64,000 nt of DNA from Luteimicrobium sp049844995 (GTDB taxonomy: Bacteria; Actinomycetota; Actinomycetes; Actinomycetales; Cellulomonadaceae). A program made the translations under genes and the position numbers. Shown in pieces: positions 7,002 to 14,356 of this stretch. Position 1 is the stretch's first letter. Every line of letters starts with the position of its first letter. The stretch is from NCBI RefSeq assembly GCF_049844995.1, contig NZ_JBNCMC010000001.1, forward strand, positions 496,001-560,000. Reading direction: 5' to 3'. A model generated the notes under the pieces. That model saw only the letters and a list, made by a program, of their open reading frames with translations, ran no database searches and was not told where the DNA came from.

Positions 7002-8681
7002 ATGCCCCACCTCGTCGCGCGCGACCTCGCCTTCGCGTACCCCGGCCGCCCCGTGTTCCGGGGCGTGTCGTTCCGCGTGTCCGACGGCGTCCGGCTGGGC
7101 GTGGTCGGCGAGAACGGGTCGGGCAAGTCGACCCTGCTGCACGTGCTGGCGGGCGAGGCGGCCGACGGGACGCCGCTCGCGCCGTCGTCGGGGGAGGTGG
7201 TGCGCCACGGCAGCCTGGCGCTCGTCGAGCAGGAGCTCCGGACGCCGCCCGGCACGACGGTGGGCGACGTCGTCCGCGCGACCCTCGCGGACGTGCGGGC
7301 GGCCGCCGATGCCCTCGACGCGGCGGCGCGCGCGTTCGACCACGACGCGTCCGGTGGGCCGGACGACACCGCCCCGGCTGGGCTCGGTGAGCTGACCGAG
7401 CTGCTCGCGCGCGCCGAGCACCTGCAGGCCTGGGACGCCGACCGCCGCGTCGACGAGGCGCTCTCCCGGCTCGGCGCGACCCGGGACCACGCGCGCCGGC
7501 TGGACGAGCTCAGCGTCGGAGAGCGCTACCGGGTGCGCCTCGCGTGCCGCCTCGCCGAGCGCACGGACCTCCTGCTCCTCGACGAGCCGACCAACCACCT
7601 CGACGACGCCGCGATCGGCTTCCTCACCCAGCAGCTCGCCGCTTGGCGAGGCGGGGTCGTCGTGGTGACGCACGACCGGCAGCTCCTCGACGACGTCGCG
7701 ACCGCGATCCTCGACCTCGACCCGTCGATGGACGGCACGCCGACCCTCTACGGCCAGCCCGGCTACCTGGCGTACCGGTTCGCGAAGAACCAGGCGCTCG
7801 TGCGGTGGCGGCAGCGGTACCGGGCGGAACGCAAGCGCGCGGAGCAGCTCGCGGAGCGGCTCGACGCGTCCTACGAGGGGCTGTCCGACGAGTGGCGCCC
7901 GCCCAAGGGCTCGAACAAGAACCGCCGGGGCACGCGCGCCCGCATCCACGTCAAGGCAGCGGACCGCCTGATCCAGAAGCTGGAGGCCGAGGCCGTCGAG
8001 GTTCCGGTGCCGCCCCTCGAGCTGCGGTTCCCGGACCTGGTCGCGATGTCACCGGGGTGGGACCCGTCCGACCCCGTCGTGGAGGTCCGGAACCCGCGCG
8101 TCGAGGCGCGCCTCGACCTGCCCGGCACCCGGGTGGCGGTGCCGGCGTCGGGCCGGCTGCTCGTCGTCGGGCCGAACGGCTCCGGGAAGTCGACGCTGCT
8201 GGCGGCGCTCGCGGGCACCCTGCCGCTGGACCGGGGGACGCGGCGGACCGTGGACGGCGCGCGGGTCGGGATCGTCGGGCAGGAGGAGTCCGTGCCCGTG
8301 GGGCTGCGCATGGGCGACGGCAAGCTCGCGACCGGCTTCGACGCGTACGCGCGCGAGGCGCTGGACCTCCTGGCGGCGGGCTCGCTCGACCCGGAGCACC
8401 TCGTGCCCGTCGCGGCCCTCGGCCTGCTCACGGAGGACGACCTGGACCGCCCGCTCGCCGAGCTGTCCGCGGGCCAGCGGCGGCGGTTCGAGCTCGCGCG
8501 GGCGCTGCTCGCCGTCCCGCACCTGCTGCTCCTCGACGAGCCGACCAACCACCTGTCCATCGACCTCGTCGACGAGCTCACGCGGGCACTGCAGGCGACG
8601 CCCGCCGCCGTCGTCGTCGCCACCCACGACCGGCGGATGCGCGAGGAGCTGGCCGACTGGCCGACGCTCGTGCTCGCTTGA
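7002..8681 (+). CDS. ABC-F family ATP-binding protein
   Basis: A protein of 559 residues with two ABC ATPase domains and no membrane segment. Domain 1 has Walker A GENGSGKST at 36-44, the signature LSVGERYRVRLA, and Walker B LLLLDEPTNHLD. Domain 2 has Walker A GPNGSGKST near 390, the signature LSAGQRRRFELARALL, and LLLLDEPTNHLS. The basic linker between them (RWRQRYRAERKRAEQLAERL and on) is the inter-domain arm of ABC-F proteins, which act on the ribosomal E site and include antibiotic-resistance and translation factors. It stands alone, which fits either role; resistance cannot be inferred from sequence alone. Confidence 0.9.
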   Translation: MPHLVARDLAFAYPGRPVFRGVSFRVSDGVRLGVVGENGSGKSTLLHVLAGEAADGTPLAPSSGEVVRHGSLALVEQELRTPPGTTVGDVVRATLADVRAAADALDAAARAFDHDASGGPDDTAPAGLGELTELLARAEHLQAWDADRRVDEALSRLGATRDHARRLDELSVGERYRVRLACRLAERTDLLLLDEPTNHLDDAAIGFLTQQLAAWRGGVVVVTHDRQLLDDVATAILDLDPSMDGTPTLYGQPGYLAYRFAKNQALVRWRQRYRAERKRAEQLAERLDASYEGLSDEWRPPKGSNKNRRGTRARIHVKAADRLIQKLEAEAVEVPVPPLELRFPDLVAMSPGWDPSDPVVEVRNPRVEARLDLPGTRVAVPASGRLLVVGPNGSGKSTLLAALAGTLPLDRGTRRTVDGARVGIVGQEESVPVGLRMGDGKLATGFDAYAREALDLLAAGSLDPEHLVPVAALGLLTEDDLDRPLAELSAGQRRRFELARALLAVPHLLLLDEPTNHLSIDLVDELTRALQATPAAVVVATHDRRMREELADWPTLVLA

Positions 8682-8725
8682 CGCCCGAGCGTGTTCGCCG
8701 CGGGTGCCCGACGACGTCGCTCGCG

Positions 8726-9160
8726 TCAGGCGTGCGCCGGCACCCGGGCGACGGTCGGCTCGCCGTCGCGGGCGTCGTAGGCGTCGCGCGCGTCGAGGAT
8801 CTGGGCGATGTGTCCCTCGCTCCACGCCTTGAGCGCGTGCAGCACGGGCGTGAGGCTGACGCCGAGGTCGGTGAGCTCGTAGTCGACGCGGACCGGCACG
8901 GTCGGCGTGACGGTGCGGGTCACGAGGCCGTCGCGCTCCAGGGTGCGGAGCGTCTGGGTGAGCATCTTCTGGCTCGCCCCGGCGATGGTGCGTGCGATCT
9001 CGGAGTGGCGCAGCGGGCCGTTCTCGAGCGCGTTGACGACCAGGCACGACCACTTGTTGCCGATGGTCTCGAGGACCTGTCGGCTGGGGCAGGCGGCGAA
9101 GAACGCGTTGTAGTCGAGGCGCGCGAGCTCGCGCTCCTGGGCGGCGGTCAGGGTGGGCAC
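8726..9160 (-). CDS. HxlR-type winged-helix regulator (QorR/YodB-like)
   Basis: A 144-residue HxlR/MarR-like DNA-binding protein. The winged helix spans about 20-110, with the typical LETIGNKW start and SQKMLTQTLRTLERDGLV as recognition helix and wing. Cys24, just before the domain (FFAACPSRQ), is where redox-sensing relatives carry their sensor cysteine. The start is a GTG at 9160 with AGGAG five bases upstream. It is divergent from a quinone oxidoreductase gene with a perfect palindrome between them, the same layout as qorR-qor2 in Corynebacterium. Likely a thiol- or quinone-responsive repressor of itself and its neighbour. Confidence 0.88.
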   Translation of the reverse strand: MPTLTAAQERELARLDYNAFFAACPSRQVLETIGNKWSCLVVNALENGPLRHSEIARTIAGASQKMLTQTLRTLERDGLVTRTVTPTVPVRVDYELTDLGVSLTPVLHALKAWSEGHIAQILDARDAYDARDGEPTVARVPAHA

Positions 9161-9216
9161 GGGTGCTCCTCGGGTCGGACGGCTCGACGGGGTTCCGCTT
9201 GGTGGGATAGGCACTC

Positions 9217-9228
9217 GTAGGTACCTAC
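9217..9228. promoter_or_regulatory. Palindromic operator GTAGGTACCTAC
   Basis: A perfect 12-bp palindrome in the 158-bp divergent region between the HxlR regulator (start 9160) and the oxidoreductase (start 9319). HxlR-type repressors commonly bind palindromes of this TAGGTACCTA form in their own divergent promoters. A possible -10 box, TACGGT at 9252-9257, for the rightward gene lies about 25 bp downstream, placing the operator near its -35 region. Confidence 0.65.
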
Positions 9229-9318
9229 TTCCGACTGGTTCCCCGCCCCCCTACGGTAGCGACGACAGCCCCGACAGGGAACCCCGCCGGGCACCGACCC
9301 TCATCGAAGGAGCCACCC

Positions 9319-10302
9319 ATGCAGGTCGTGCAGCTCTCCCAGTACGGCGACGCCGACGTCCTCGAGGTCGCCGAGCGCCCCACCCCGCAGCCCGAGGCGG
9401 GTCGCGTCCGCGTCCGCGTCACTGCCCGCTCCGTCAACCCGGCCGACCTGGGGTCGCGCTCCGGGGCGCTCGCCGTGATGGTCCCCGACCTCGCCTTCCC
9501 CGCGGTGCTCGGCTGGGACTTCGCGGGCACCCTGCTCGACGACGCGGCCGTGGCCGCCGGCGTGACCGCCCCGGACGCCCCGGCCGACACCCTCCCGGCG
9601 GGCACTCGCGTCGCTGGCTTCGTGCCGTGGTTCGGGGAGGCGGCGGGCGACGGCAGCTACGCCGAGGTGCTCGTCGTCGACCCGACGTGGGTCGCGCCCG
9701 TGCCCGACGGCGTCACCGACGCCCAGGCAGCCGTCCTCGGCATGAACGCCCTCACCGGCGCGCACGCGGCCGACCTGGTGGCGGAGCTCGCCGGCGGCCT
9801 CGACGGTGCGACCGTCCTCGTGACGGGGGCGAGCGGCCCGGTCGGCGCGGCCGCCGTGCGTGACGCGGTCGGGCGGGGGGCGCGCGTGCTCGCGGTGGGC
9901 TCCGCGGACGACGACGCGTTCGTCGCCGGGCTCGGGGCCGAGGTCCTCCCGCGCACGGACGCCGCGGGCATCGCGGCGGCGGCCCGCGCAGCCGTGCCCG
10001 GCGGCGTGGACGCGGTGTTCAACGCCGGCCTCGCGTCGCACGAGCTCCTCGACGCGGTCCGCGACGGCGGGGTGTTCGTGAGCGCGACGCGCGGCTACAT
10101 GCCCGAGGCGGCGCGGGGCGTCGTCGTCGACGGGGTGCACGTCGAGCCCGACGCGCCCCGGCTCGCGAGCCTCCTCCGGGACGCCGCGGACGGCACCCTC
10201 CCGGCGCGCGTGGCCGAGGAGCTCCCGCTCGCGGGCGCCGCGGACGCGCACCGGCGCCTCGCCGACGGCGGCCTCCGGGGCAAGCTCGTGCTCGTGAGCT
10301 GA
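9319..10302 (+). CDS. NADPH:quinone oxidoreductase (MDR superfamily)
   Basis: A 327-residue medium-chain dehydrogenase/reductase. The GroES-like domain fills about 1-130, with RSVNPADLGSRSG near the usual substrate loop. The Rossmann domain begins at about 155 with VLVTGASGPVGAAAV. No zinc-binding cysteines are seen, so it belongs to the zinc-free quinone reductase branch, reducing quinones or enals with NADPH. AAGGAG lies seven bases before the ATG. Its divergent HxlR neighbour and the shared palindrome suggest induction by quinone or thiol stress. Confidence 0.88.
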   Translation: MQVVQLSQYGDADVLEVAERPTPQPEAGRVRVRVTARSVNPADLGSRSGALAVMVPDLAFPAVLGWDFAGTLLDDAAVAAGVTAPDAPADTLPAGTRVAGFVPWFGEAAGDGSYAEVLVVDPTWVAPVPDGVTDAQAAVLGMNALTGAHAADLVAELAGGLDGATVLVTGASGPVGAAAVRDAVGRGARVLAVGSADDDAFVAGLGAEVLPRTDAAGIAAAARAAVPGGVDAVFNAGLASHELLDAVRDGGVFVSATRGYMPEAARGVVVDGVHVEPDAPRLASLLRDAADGTLPARVAEELPLAGAADAHRRLADGGLRGKLVLVS

Positions 10303-10306
10303 CCCC

Positions 10307-10385
10307 CTCGTCGAGATCGAGGGTCGTGCGCCCAAGTCGAGGAGAACACCCTCGACCTCGGCGTCGGACCCTCGATCTCGGCGAG
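10307..10385. repeat. Nested palindromic element, family D
   Basis: It begins 4 nt after the oxidoreductase stop. The outer arms are 19 nt each (10307-10325 and 10367-10385) and pair perfectly apart from one G-T wobble. Inside sits a second hairpin, GTCGAGG-AGAACAC-CCTCGAC (10336-10356). The element could terminate transcription, but two concentric stems are more than a terminator needs and repeat the architecture of the other elements in this window. Confidence 0.7.
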
Positions 10386-10447
10386 CGCGTGCCTCCGACG
10401 GAAACTCGCTTGCTCGGCGGGTACCCGGACCGGGAGGGTGTGCCCTG

Positions 10448-11569
10448 ATGAGCACACGCCAGCAGGACCCGCCCCGCCCCGCCCCGCCCGCCGGACTCGA
10501 GATCGTCGAGGTGACGGTCCCGGCCTCGCTCGACGCCCCGGACAGCTGGCCCGTCCACGCGACGGTCGCCGTGTCGCAGGCGGTCGAGCTCGACGTCCAC
10601 GGGAACGTCGACAACGCGCTCGACGCCGAGGGCGTCATCGCGGGCCTCGCGGAGAGCACGCACCGCCGGATCCGGCGCTGGGTCGCGACGCTCGACGGCG
10701 AGCCCGTCGGTCGGGGGTTCGCCCTCCTGCCGCTCACGAGCAACACGCACCGGGCGAGCGTCCAGGTCTCGGTCGTCCCGTCCGCCCGACGGCGCGGCGT
10801 GGGCGAGGCGCTGTGGCGCACCGTCGAGCGGGTCACCCGCGAGGAGGGCCGCACGGTCCTGTCGGGCGACTCGCCGCACACCCCGGAGCCGCCGCCGGGG
10901 CCCGGCGCGCTCGAGCCGACGACGGGCGCCGGACGCGCCCCCGCCGACGACGCCGGCGTCCGGTTCGCGCTGCGGCACGGGTTCACGCTCGAGCAGGTCG
11001 CCCGGCACTCGGTACTCGACCTGCCCGTCGACCCCGAGGAGCTCGCCGCCCTCGTGGCCGAGGCGACCGCCGCGGCCGGGCCCGACTACCGGGTCCACGT
11101 CTGGACGGACGAGATCCCCGACGAGCGCCTCGACGGCATCGCCGTCCTCGAGACGCGCATGAGCACCGACGCGCCCGTCGGCGGCCTCGACCGGCGCGAG
11201 GACCCCTGGGACGCCGACCGCGTCCGCGCCGCGTTCGCCCAGATCCACGAGCGCGAGGCCCGTTACGCGGTGTGTGCCGTGGAGCACGTCCCCGGCGGGA
11301 CGCTCGCGGGCTTCACCGTCGTGACGCTCCCGGAGAAGCGGCCGACGGTCGTCTTCCAGGAGGACACGCTCGTCCTGCGCGAGCACCGCGGGCACCGCCT
11401 CGGCATGCTCGCCAAGGCCACCATGCTCGGCGAGCTCGGCCGCAGCTTCCCCGCGGCCGAGCGCGTCCACACCTGGAACGCGCAGGAGAACGACGCGATG
11501 CTCGCGATCAACGTCGCGCTGGGGTTCCGGCCCGCCGGCATCGACGCGGAGTGGCAGCGCGTGGGGTGA
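10448..11569 (+). CDS. Tandem GNAT acetyltransferase
   Basis: A protein of 373 residues with two GNAT-like halves. The first half (about 17-200) has VSVVPSARRRGVGEALWRTV as acetyl-CoA loop. The second half (about 210-373) has DTLVLREHRGHRLGMLAKA and the closing WNAQENDAMLAINVALGF. This tandem arrangement matches actinobacterial mycothiol-synthase-like and Eis-unrelated double GNATs. Only the second half carries a full R/H-G-x-R/G-L-G-x loop in good form. The ATG at 10448 has GGGAGG upstream. The substrate is unknown. Confidence 0.85.
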   Translation: MSTRQQDPPRPAPPAGLEIVEVTVPASLDAPDSWPVHATVAVSQAVELDVHGNVDNALDAEGVIAGLAESTHRRIRRWVATLDGEPVGRGFALLPLTSNTHRASVQVSVVPSARRRGVGEALWRTVERVTREEGRTVLSGDSPHTPEPPPGPGALEPTTGAGRAPADDAGVRFALRHGFTLEQVARHSVLDLPVDPEELAALVAEATAAAGPDYRVHVWTDEIPDERLDGIAVLETRMSTDAPVGGLDRREDPWDADRVRAAFAQIHEREARYAVCAVEHVPGGTLAGFTVVTLPEKRPTVVFQEDTLVLREHRGHRLGMLAKATMLGELGRSFPAAERVHTWNAQENDAMLAINVALGFRPAGIDAEWQRVG

Positions 11570-11586
11570 GCGTCGGAGGCCGGTCG

Positions 11587-11592
11587 TAGGGT
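11587..11592 (+). promoter_or_regulatory. -10 box TAGGGT of a leaderless promoter
   Basis: TAGGGT ends 7 nt before the ATG at 11600, and no ribosome binding site is present, so the transcript is probably leaderless. No -35 box stands out. Confidence 0.5.
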
Positions 11593-11599
11593 CGAGCAC

Positions 11600-12184
11600 A
11601 TGGCTGACGTCCTGCTGTTCCACCACGTCCTGGGGCTCACCGACGGGGTCCTTCACCTGGCCGACCGGCTCCGCGCCGGCGGCCACACCGTCCACACGCC
11701 CGACCTCTACGGAGGTCGCACGTTCGCGACCATCCCCGAGGGCGCGGCCTTCTCGAGCGGCGACGACGCCCCCGACCAGCAGGCGCTCGCCGACGCGGCG
11801 GCCGCCGCGCTCCCGGCGGGGATCGTGTACGCGGGCATCTCGTCCGGCGTCATGCAGGCGCAGCGGCTCGCGCAGACCCGACCGGGCGCGGCGGGGGCGC
11901 TCTTGCTCGAGTCGTGCCTCCCGATCACGGGGGAGTGGGCGATCGGGCCGTGGCCGGGTGACGTCCCCGTGCAGGTGCACGGGATGGCAGACGACGAGTT
12001 CTTCGCGAAGGAGGGCGACATCGACGCCGCCCGCGAGCTCGTCGCCGCGGCTCCCGACGGCGAGCTGTTCGTCTACCCGGGCGACGCGCACCTGTTCGAG
12101 GACGACTCGATCCCCTCCTACGACGCCGCCGCGACCGCGCTCCTGACCGAGCGGCTGCTGGCGTTCCTCGACCGGGTGTCGTGA
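11600..12184 (+). CDS. Dienelactone hydrolase family protein
   Basis: A 194-residue alpha/beta hydrolase of the small DLH group. The nucleophile elbow is YAGISSGVMQA with Ser81 in G-x-S-x-G form, whereas classical dienelactone hydrolase uses Cys. The acid is probably in VHGMADDEFF near 130, and the His is in YPGDAHLFEDDS near 155. The length is close to the usual 190-240. The substrate is not predictable; dienelactone is unlikely because no aromatic catabolic genes are nearby. Confidence 0.82.
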   Translation: MADVLLFHHVLGLTDGVLHLADRLRAGGHTVHTPDLYGGRTFATIPEGAAFSSGDDAPDQQALADAAAAALPAGIVYAGISSGVMQAQRLAQTRPGAAGALLLESCLPITGEWAIGPWPGDVPVQVHGMADDEFFAKEGDIDAARELVAAAPDGELFVYPGDAHLFEDDSIPSYDAAATALLTERLLAFLDRVS

Positions 12185-12185
12185 T

Positions 12186-12220
12186 CGTCGGGCTCGCGGC
12201 GCGCGGGCGGGCGCCCGACG
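12186..12220. terminator. Possible terminator hairpin
   Basis: CGTCGGGC at 12186-12193 pairs with GCCCGACG at 12213-12220 just after the hydrolase stop. The loop is 19 nt and GC-rich. There is no T-run. It may end the hydrolase transcript before the MFS gene at 12237. Confidence 0.35.
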
Positions 12221-12236
12221 GAGCACCCTGGACCCC

Positions 12237-13625
12237 GTGACCCCCGCTCAGCGGCGCGTGCTCGTCGTCGCGATCCTCGCGTCCTTCGTCGCGTTCCTCG
12301 ACGGCTCGGTCGTCAACGTCGCCCTGCCGGCCATCTCGGACGAGCTCGCCGGCCCGCTCGACTCCGGCCTCGACGCGCTCGCGCTGCAGCAGTGGGTCGT
12401 CGACGCCTACCTCGTCACGCTCGGCTCGCTGATCCTGCTCGCGGGGTCGCTGTCGGACGTGCACGGGCGCAAGCGCATCCTCGTCGTCGGGATCGCGGGC
12501 TTCGGCGTGACGTCGCTGGCCTGCGCGCTCGCCCCCACCGGCCTCTTCCTCGTGGCCGCGCGCGCCCTGCAGGGCGTGTCGGGCGCGCTCCTCGTGCCGA
12601 GCTCGCTCGCGATCATCATCGCCACGTTCACGGGCCCCGCCCAGGCCAAGGCGATCGGGTCGTGGACCGCGTGGACGAGCGTCGCGGGTCTCGCCGGGCC
12701 GCTCGTCGGCGGCATCTTCGTCGACGCGCTCTCGTGGCGCTGGGTCTTCGCGATCAACGTGCTGCCCATCGCCGTGACGCTCTGGCTGCTGCGCGGCGTC
12801 CCGCGCGGCGCCCGCGTCGAGGGCCGGCACATCGACGGGCTCGGGGCGACGCTCGCGACCGTCGGGCTCGCCGGCACGGTGTTCGGCCTGATCGAGCTCG
12901 GCGCCCGCGGCTGGGCGAGCCCGCTCGTGTGGCCGCCGGTCGCCGTCGGCGTCGCATCGCTGGTCGCATTCGTGATCTGGGAGCGGTTCGACCCCGACCC
13001 GATGCTCCCGCTGTCGCTGTTCAGGGCCCGGAACTTCGCCGTCGGGAACGTCGCGACGCTCGTCGTCTACGGCGCGCTCGGACTCGTGTCCTTCGCGATG
13101 TCGATCTTCCTCCAGCAGGTCGCCGGGTACTCGGCGTTCCAGGCGGGGCTCGCGCAGCTCCCGACGACGGTCGTCATGATCGGCCTGTCCACCCGCTTCG
13201 GGGCGCTCGCGGGCCGACTGGGCCCGCGGTGGTTCATGGCGGCGGGCCCCGCCGTGGCCGCCGTCGGGATGCTGACGCTGCTCCGGACCGACGCTTCCGC
13301 GCCCTACGTCTCGCAGGTGCTGCCGGGCGTCGTCCTCCTGGGGCTCGGCCTCTCGATCACGGTCGCGCCGCTCACCGCGGCGATCCTGAGCGCGGTGCCG
13401 ACCGCCGACGCGGGCATCGGCTCGGCTACGAACAACGCCGTCGCACGGGTGGCCGGGCTGGTCACGGTGGCGTGCGCGGGGATCGTCGTCGGCGACACGT
13501 TCGACGTCGGCGGGTTCCACCGCGCGATGATCCTGTGCGCGGTGCTGCTGGCGCTCGGCGGCGCGGTCTCCGCCGTCGGCATCACGAACCGCGCGGCGCG
13601 ACCGTCGCGACCGCTCGCCGCGTAG
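12237..13625 (+). CDS. MFS multidrug exporter, DHA2 (EmrB/QacA) type
   Basis: A 462-residue major facilitator with about 14 hydrophobic helices. It carries the DHA2 signatures: LDGSVVNVALPAI in helix 1 (about 19-31), the loop-2/3 motif GSLSDVHGRKRI at about 70-81, and ALQGVSGALLVPSSLAII, the antiporter motif C-like segment. It probably exports a drug or metabolite with proton exchange. The start is a GTG at 12237 and no strong ribosome binding site is seen. No regulator is attached to it directly. Confidence 0.9.
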   Translation: MTPAQRRVLVVAILASFVAFLDGSVVNVALPAISDELAGPLDSGLDALALQQWVVDAYLVTLGSLILLAGSLSDVHGRKRILVVGIAGFGVTSLACALAPTGLFLVAARALQGVSGALLVPSSLAIIIATFTGPAQAKAIGSWTAWTSVAGLAGPLVGGIFVDALSWRWVFAINVLPIAVTLWLLRGVPRGARVEGRHIDGLGATLATVGLAGTVFGLIELGARGWASPLVWPPVAVGVASLVAFVIWERFDPDPMLPLSLFRARNFAVGNVATLVVYGALGLVSFAMSIFLQQVAGYSAFQAGLAQLPTTVVMIGLSTRFGALAGRLGPRWFMAAGPAVAAVGMLTLLRTDASAPYVSQVLPGVVLLGLGLSITVAPLTAAILSAVPTADAGIGSATNNAVARVAGLVTVACAGIVVGDTFDVGGFHRAMILCAVLLALGGAVSAVGITNRAARPSRPLAA

Positions 13626-13650
13626 CCGGCGCGCCCGCTCGCCCCTGACC

Positions 13651-13666
13651 GCAACCAAACGGTTGC
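13651..13666. promoter_or_regulatory. Operator site 1, GCAACC-N4-GGTTGC
   Basis: An inverted repeat GCAACCAAACGGTTGC. It overlaps the -35 box (TTGCGC at 13663-13668) of the SRPBCC promoter. An identical-arm site lies 46 bp downstream. Two copies placed around one promoter are strong evidence of a repressor operator; the regulator is not adjacent. Confidence 0.65.
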
Positions 13667-13691
13667 GCTAGTTGCCGCGCGGCCGTAGCGT
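13663..13691 (+). promoter_or_regulatory. Promoter of the SRPBCC gene
   Basis: The -35 box is TTGCGC (13663-13668) and the -10 box is TAGCGT (13686-13691), with a 17-bp spacer. It is framed by two matching inverted repeats, one over the -35 box and one starting 5 bp after the -10 box. Confidence 0.6.
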
Positions 13692-13696
13692 GGCAT

Positions 13697-13712
13697 GCAA
13701 CCTGCAGGTTGC
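13697..13712. promoter_or_regulatory. Operator site 2, GCAACC-N4-GGTTGC
   Basis: GCAACCTGCAGGTTGC is a perfect 16-bp palindrome with the same 6-bp arms as the site at 13651-13666. It falls at the expected transcription start, so a bound dimer would block RNA polymerase. Confidence 0.68.
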
Positions 13713-13760
13713 AGGTGTGGCGCGGTCGCACGGCGGCCGCGCCCGCGAGAGGAGATCGAC

Positions 13761-14198
13761 ATGGTGGACATCCTGCAGAGGGTCGGCGTCGTGGCACCGC
13801 GCGAGACCGTCCGTGCCGCGCTGACGACGATCGACGGGCTGGCCGGCTGGTGGACCGAGGACACGAAGGGCGAAGCCGTCGTCGGCGGTGAGATCCGCTT
13901 CGACTTCGAGCCCGGGAGCATCACGATGCGGGTGCTCGAGGACCGGACCGACCTCGTGCTGTGGGAGGTCGTCGACGGTCCCGCCGAGTGGATCGGGACG
14001 CGGGTCCGCTTCGGTCTCGACCAGCAGGAGGAGTACACGATCGTGCACTTCTCCCAGGAGGGCTGGGCCGAGCCTGTCGAGTTCATGGCGCACTGCACCA
14101 CCAAGTGGGCGACGTTCCTGATGAGCCTCAAGCGGCTCGCCGAGACGGGGACGGGCGAGCCCGCGCCGCGCGACGTCCGGATCAGCGACTGGCACTGA
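13761..14198 (+). CDS. SRPBCC (START/Bet v1-like) domain protein
   Basis: A 145-residue protein of the AHSA1-like SRPBCC fold, a single domain forming a deep hydrophobic ligand cavity. Family features are the opening VDILQRVGVVAPRETVRAAL, the segment GLAGWWTEDTKGEAVVGGEI, and the late HFSQEGW and FLMSLKRLAETG. AGAGGAG lies before the ATG at 13761. Such genes often sit beside an ArsR regulator, which is absent here. Instead the promoter carries two identical-arm operators, so expression is probably controlled by an unlinked regulator. Ligand and role are unknown. Confidence 0.82.
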   Translation: MVDILQRVGVVAPRETVRAALTTIDGLAGWWTEDTKGEAVVGGEIRFDFEPGSITMRVLEDRTDLVLWEVVDGPAEWIGTRVRFGLDQQEEYTIVHFSQEGWAEPVEFMAHCTTKWATFLMSLKRLAETGTGEPAPRDVRISDWH

Positions 14199-14263
14199 CC
14201 TGCGCGAGCGCGCCTCCGGAAGCCCCACCGGGGGCGCGCTAGGGTGGGCCGCACAACTGCACA

Positions 14264-14352
14264 GCACGGGAGTCCGCAGCAGCGGGCTGAGAGGGCGACT
14301 GACGCGTCGCCGACCGCACGAACCTGTCCGGGTCATGCCGACGTAGGGAGAC
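14264..14352 (+). ncRNA. TPP riboswitch (THI element)
   Basis: The leader of thiC carries the conserved THI-box parts in order: ACGGGAGTCCGC near 14266, CGGGCTGAGAGGG at about 14283-14295, then CGACCGCACGAACCTG and TCCGGGTCATGCCGACGTAG up to 14346. These match the thiamin pyrophosphate aptamer. The GGGAG ribosome binding site for the ATG at 14357 is directly at its 3' end, so ligand binding should block translation initiation. Confidence 0.93.
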
Positions 14353-14356
14353 ATTC

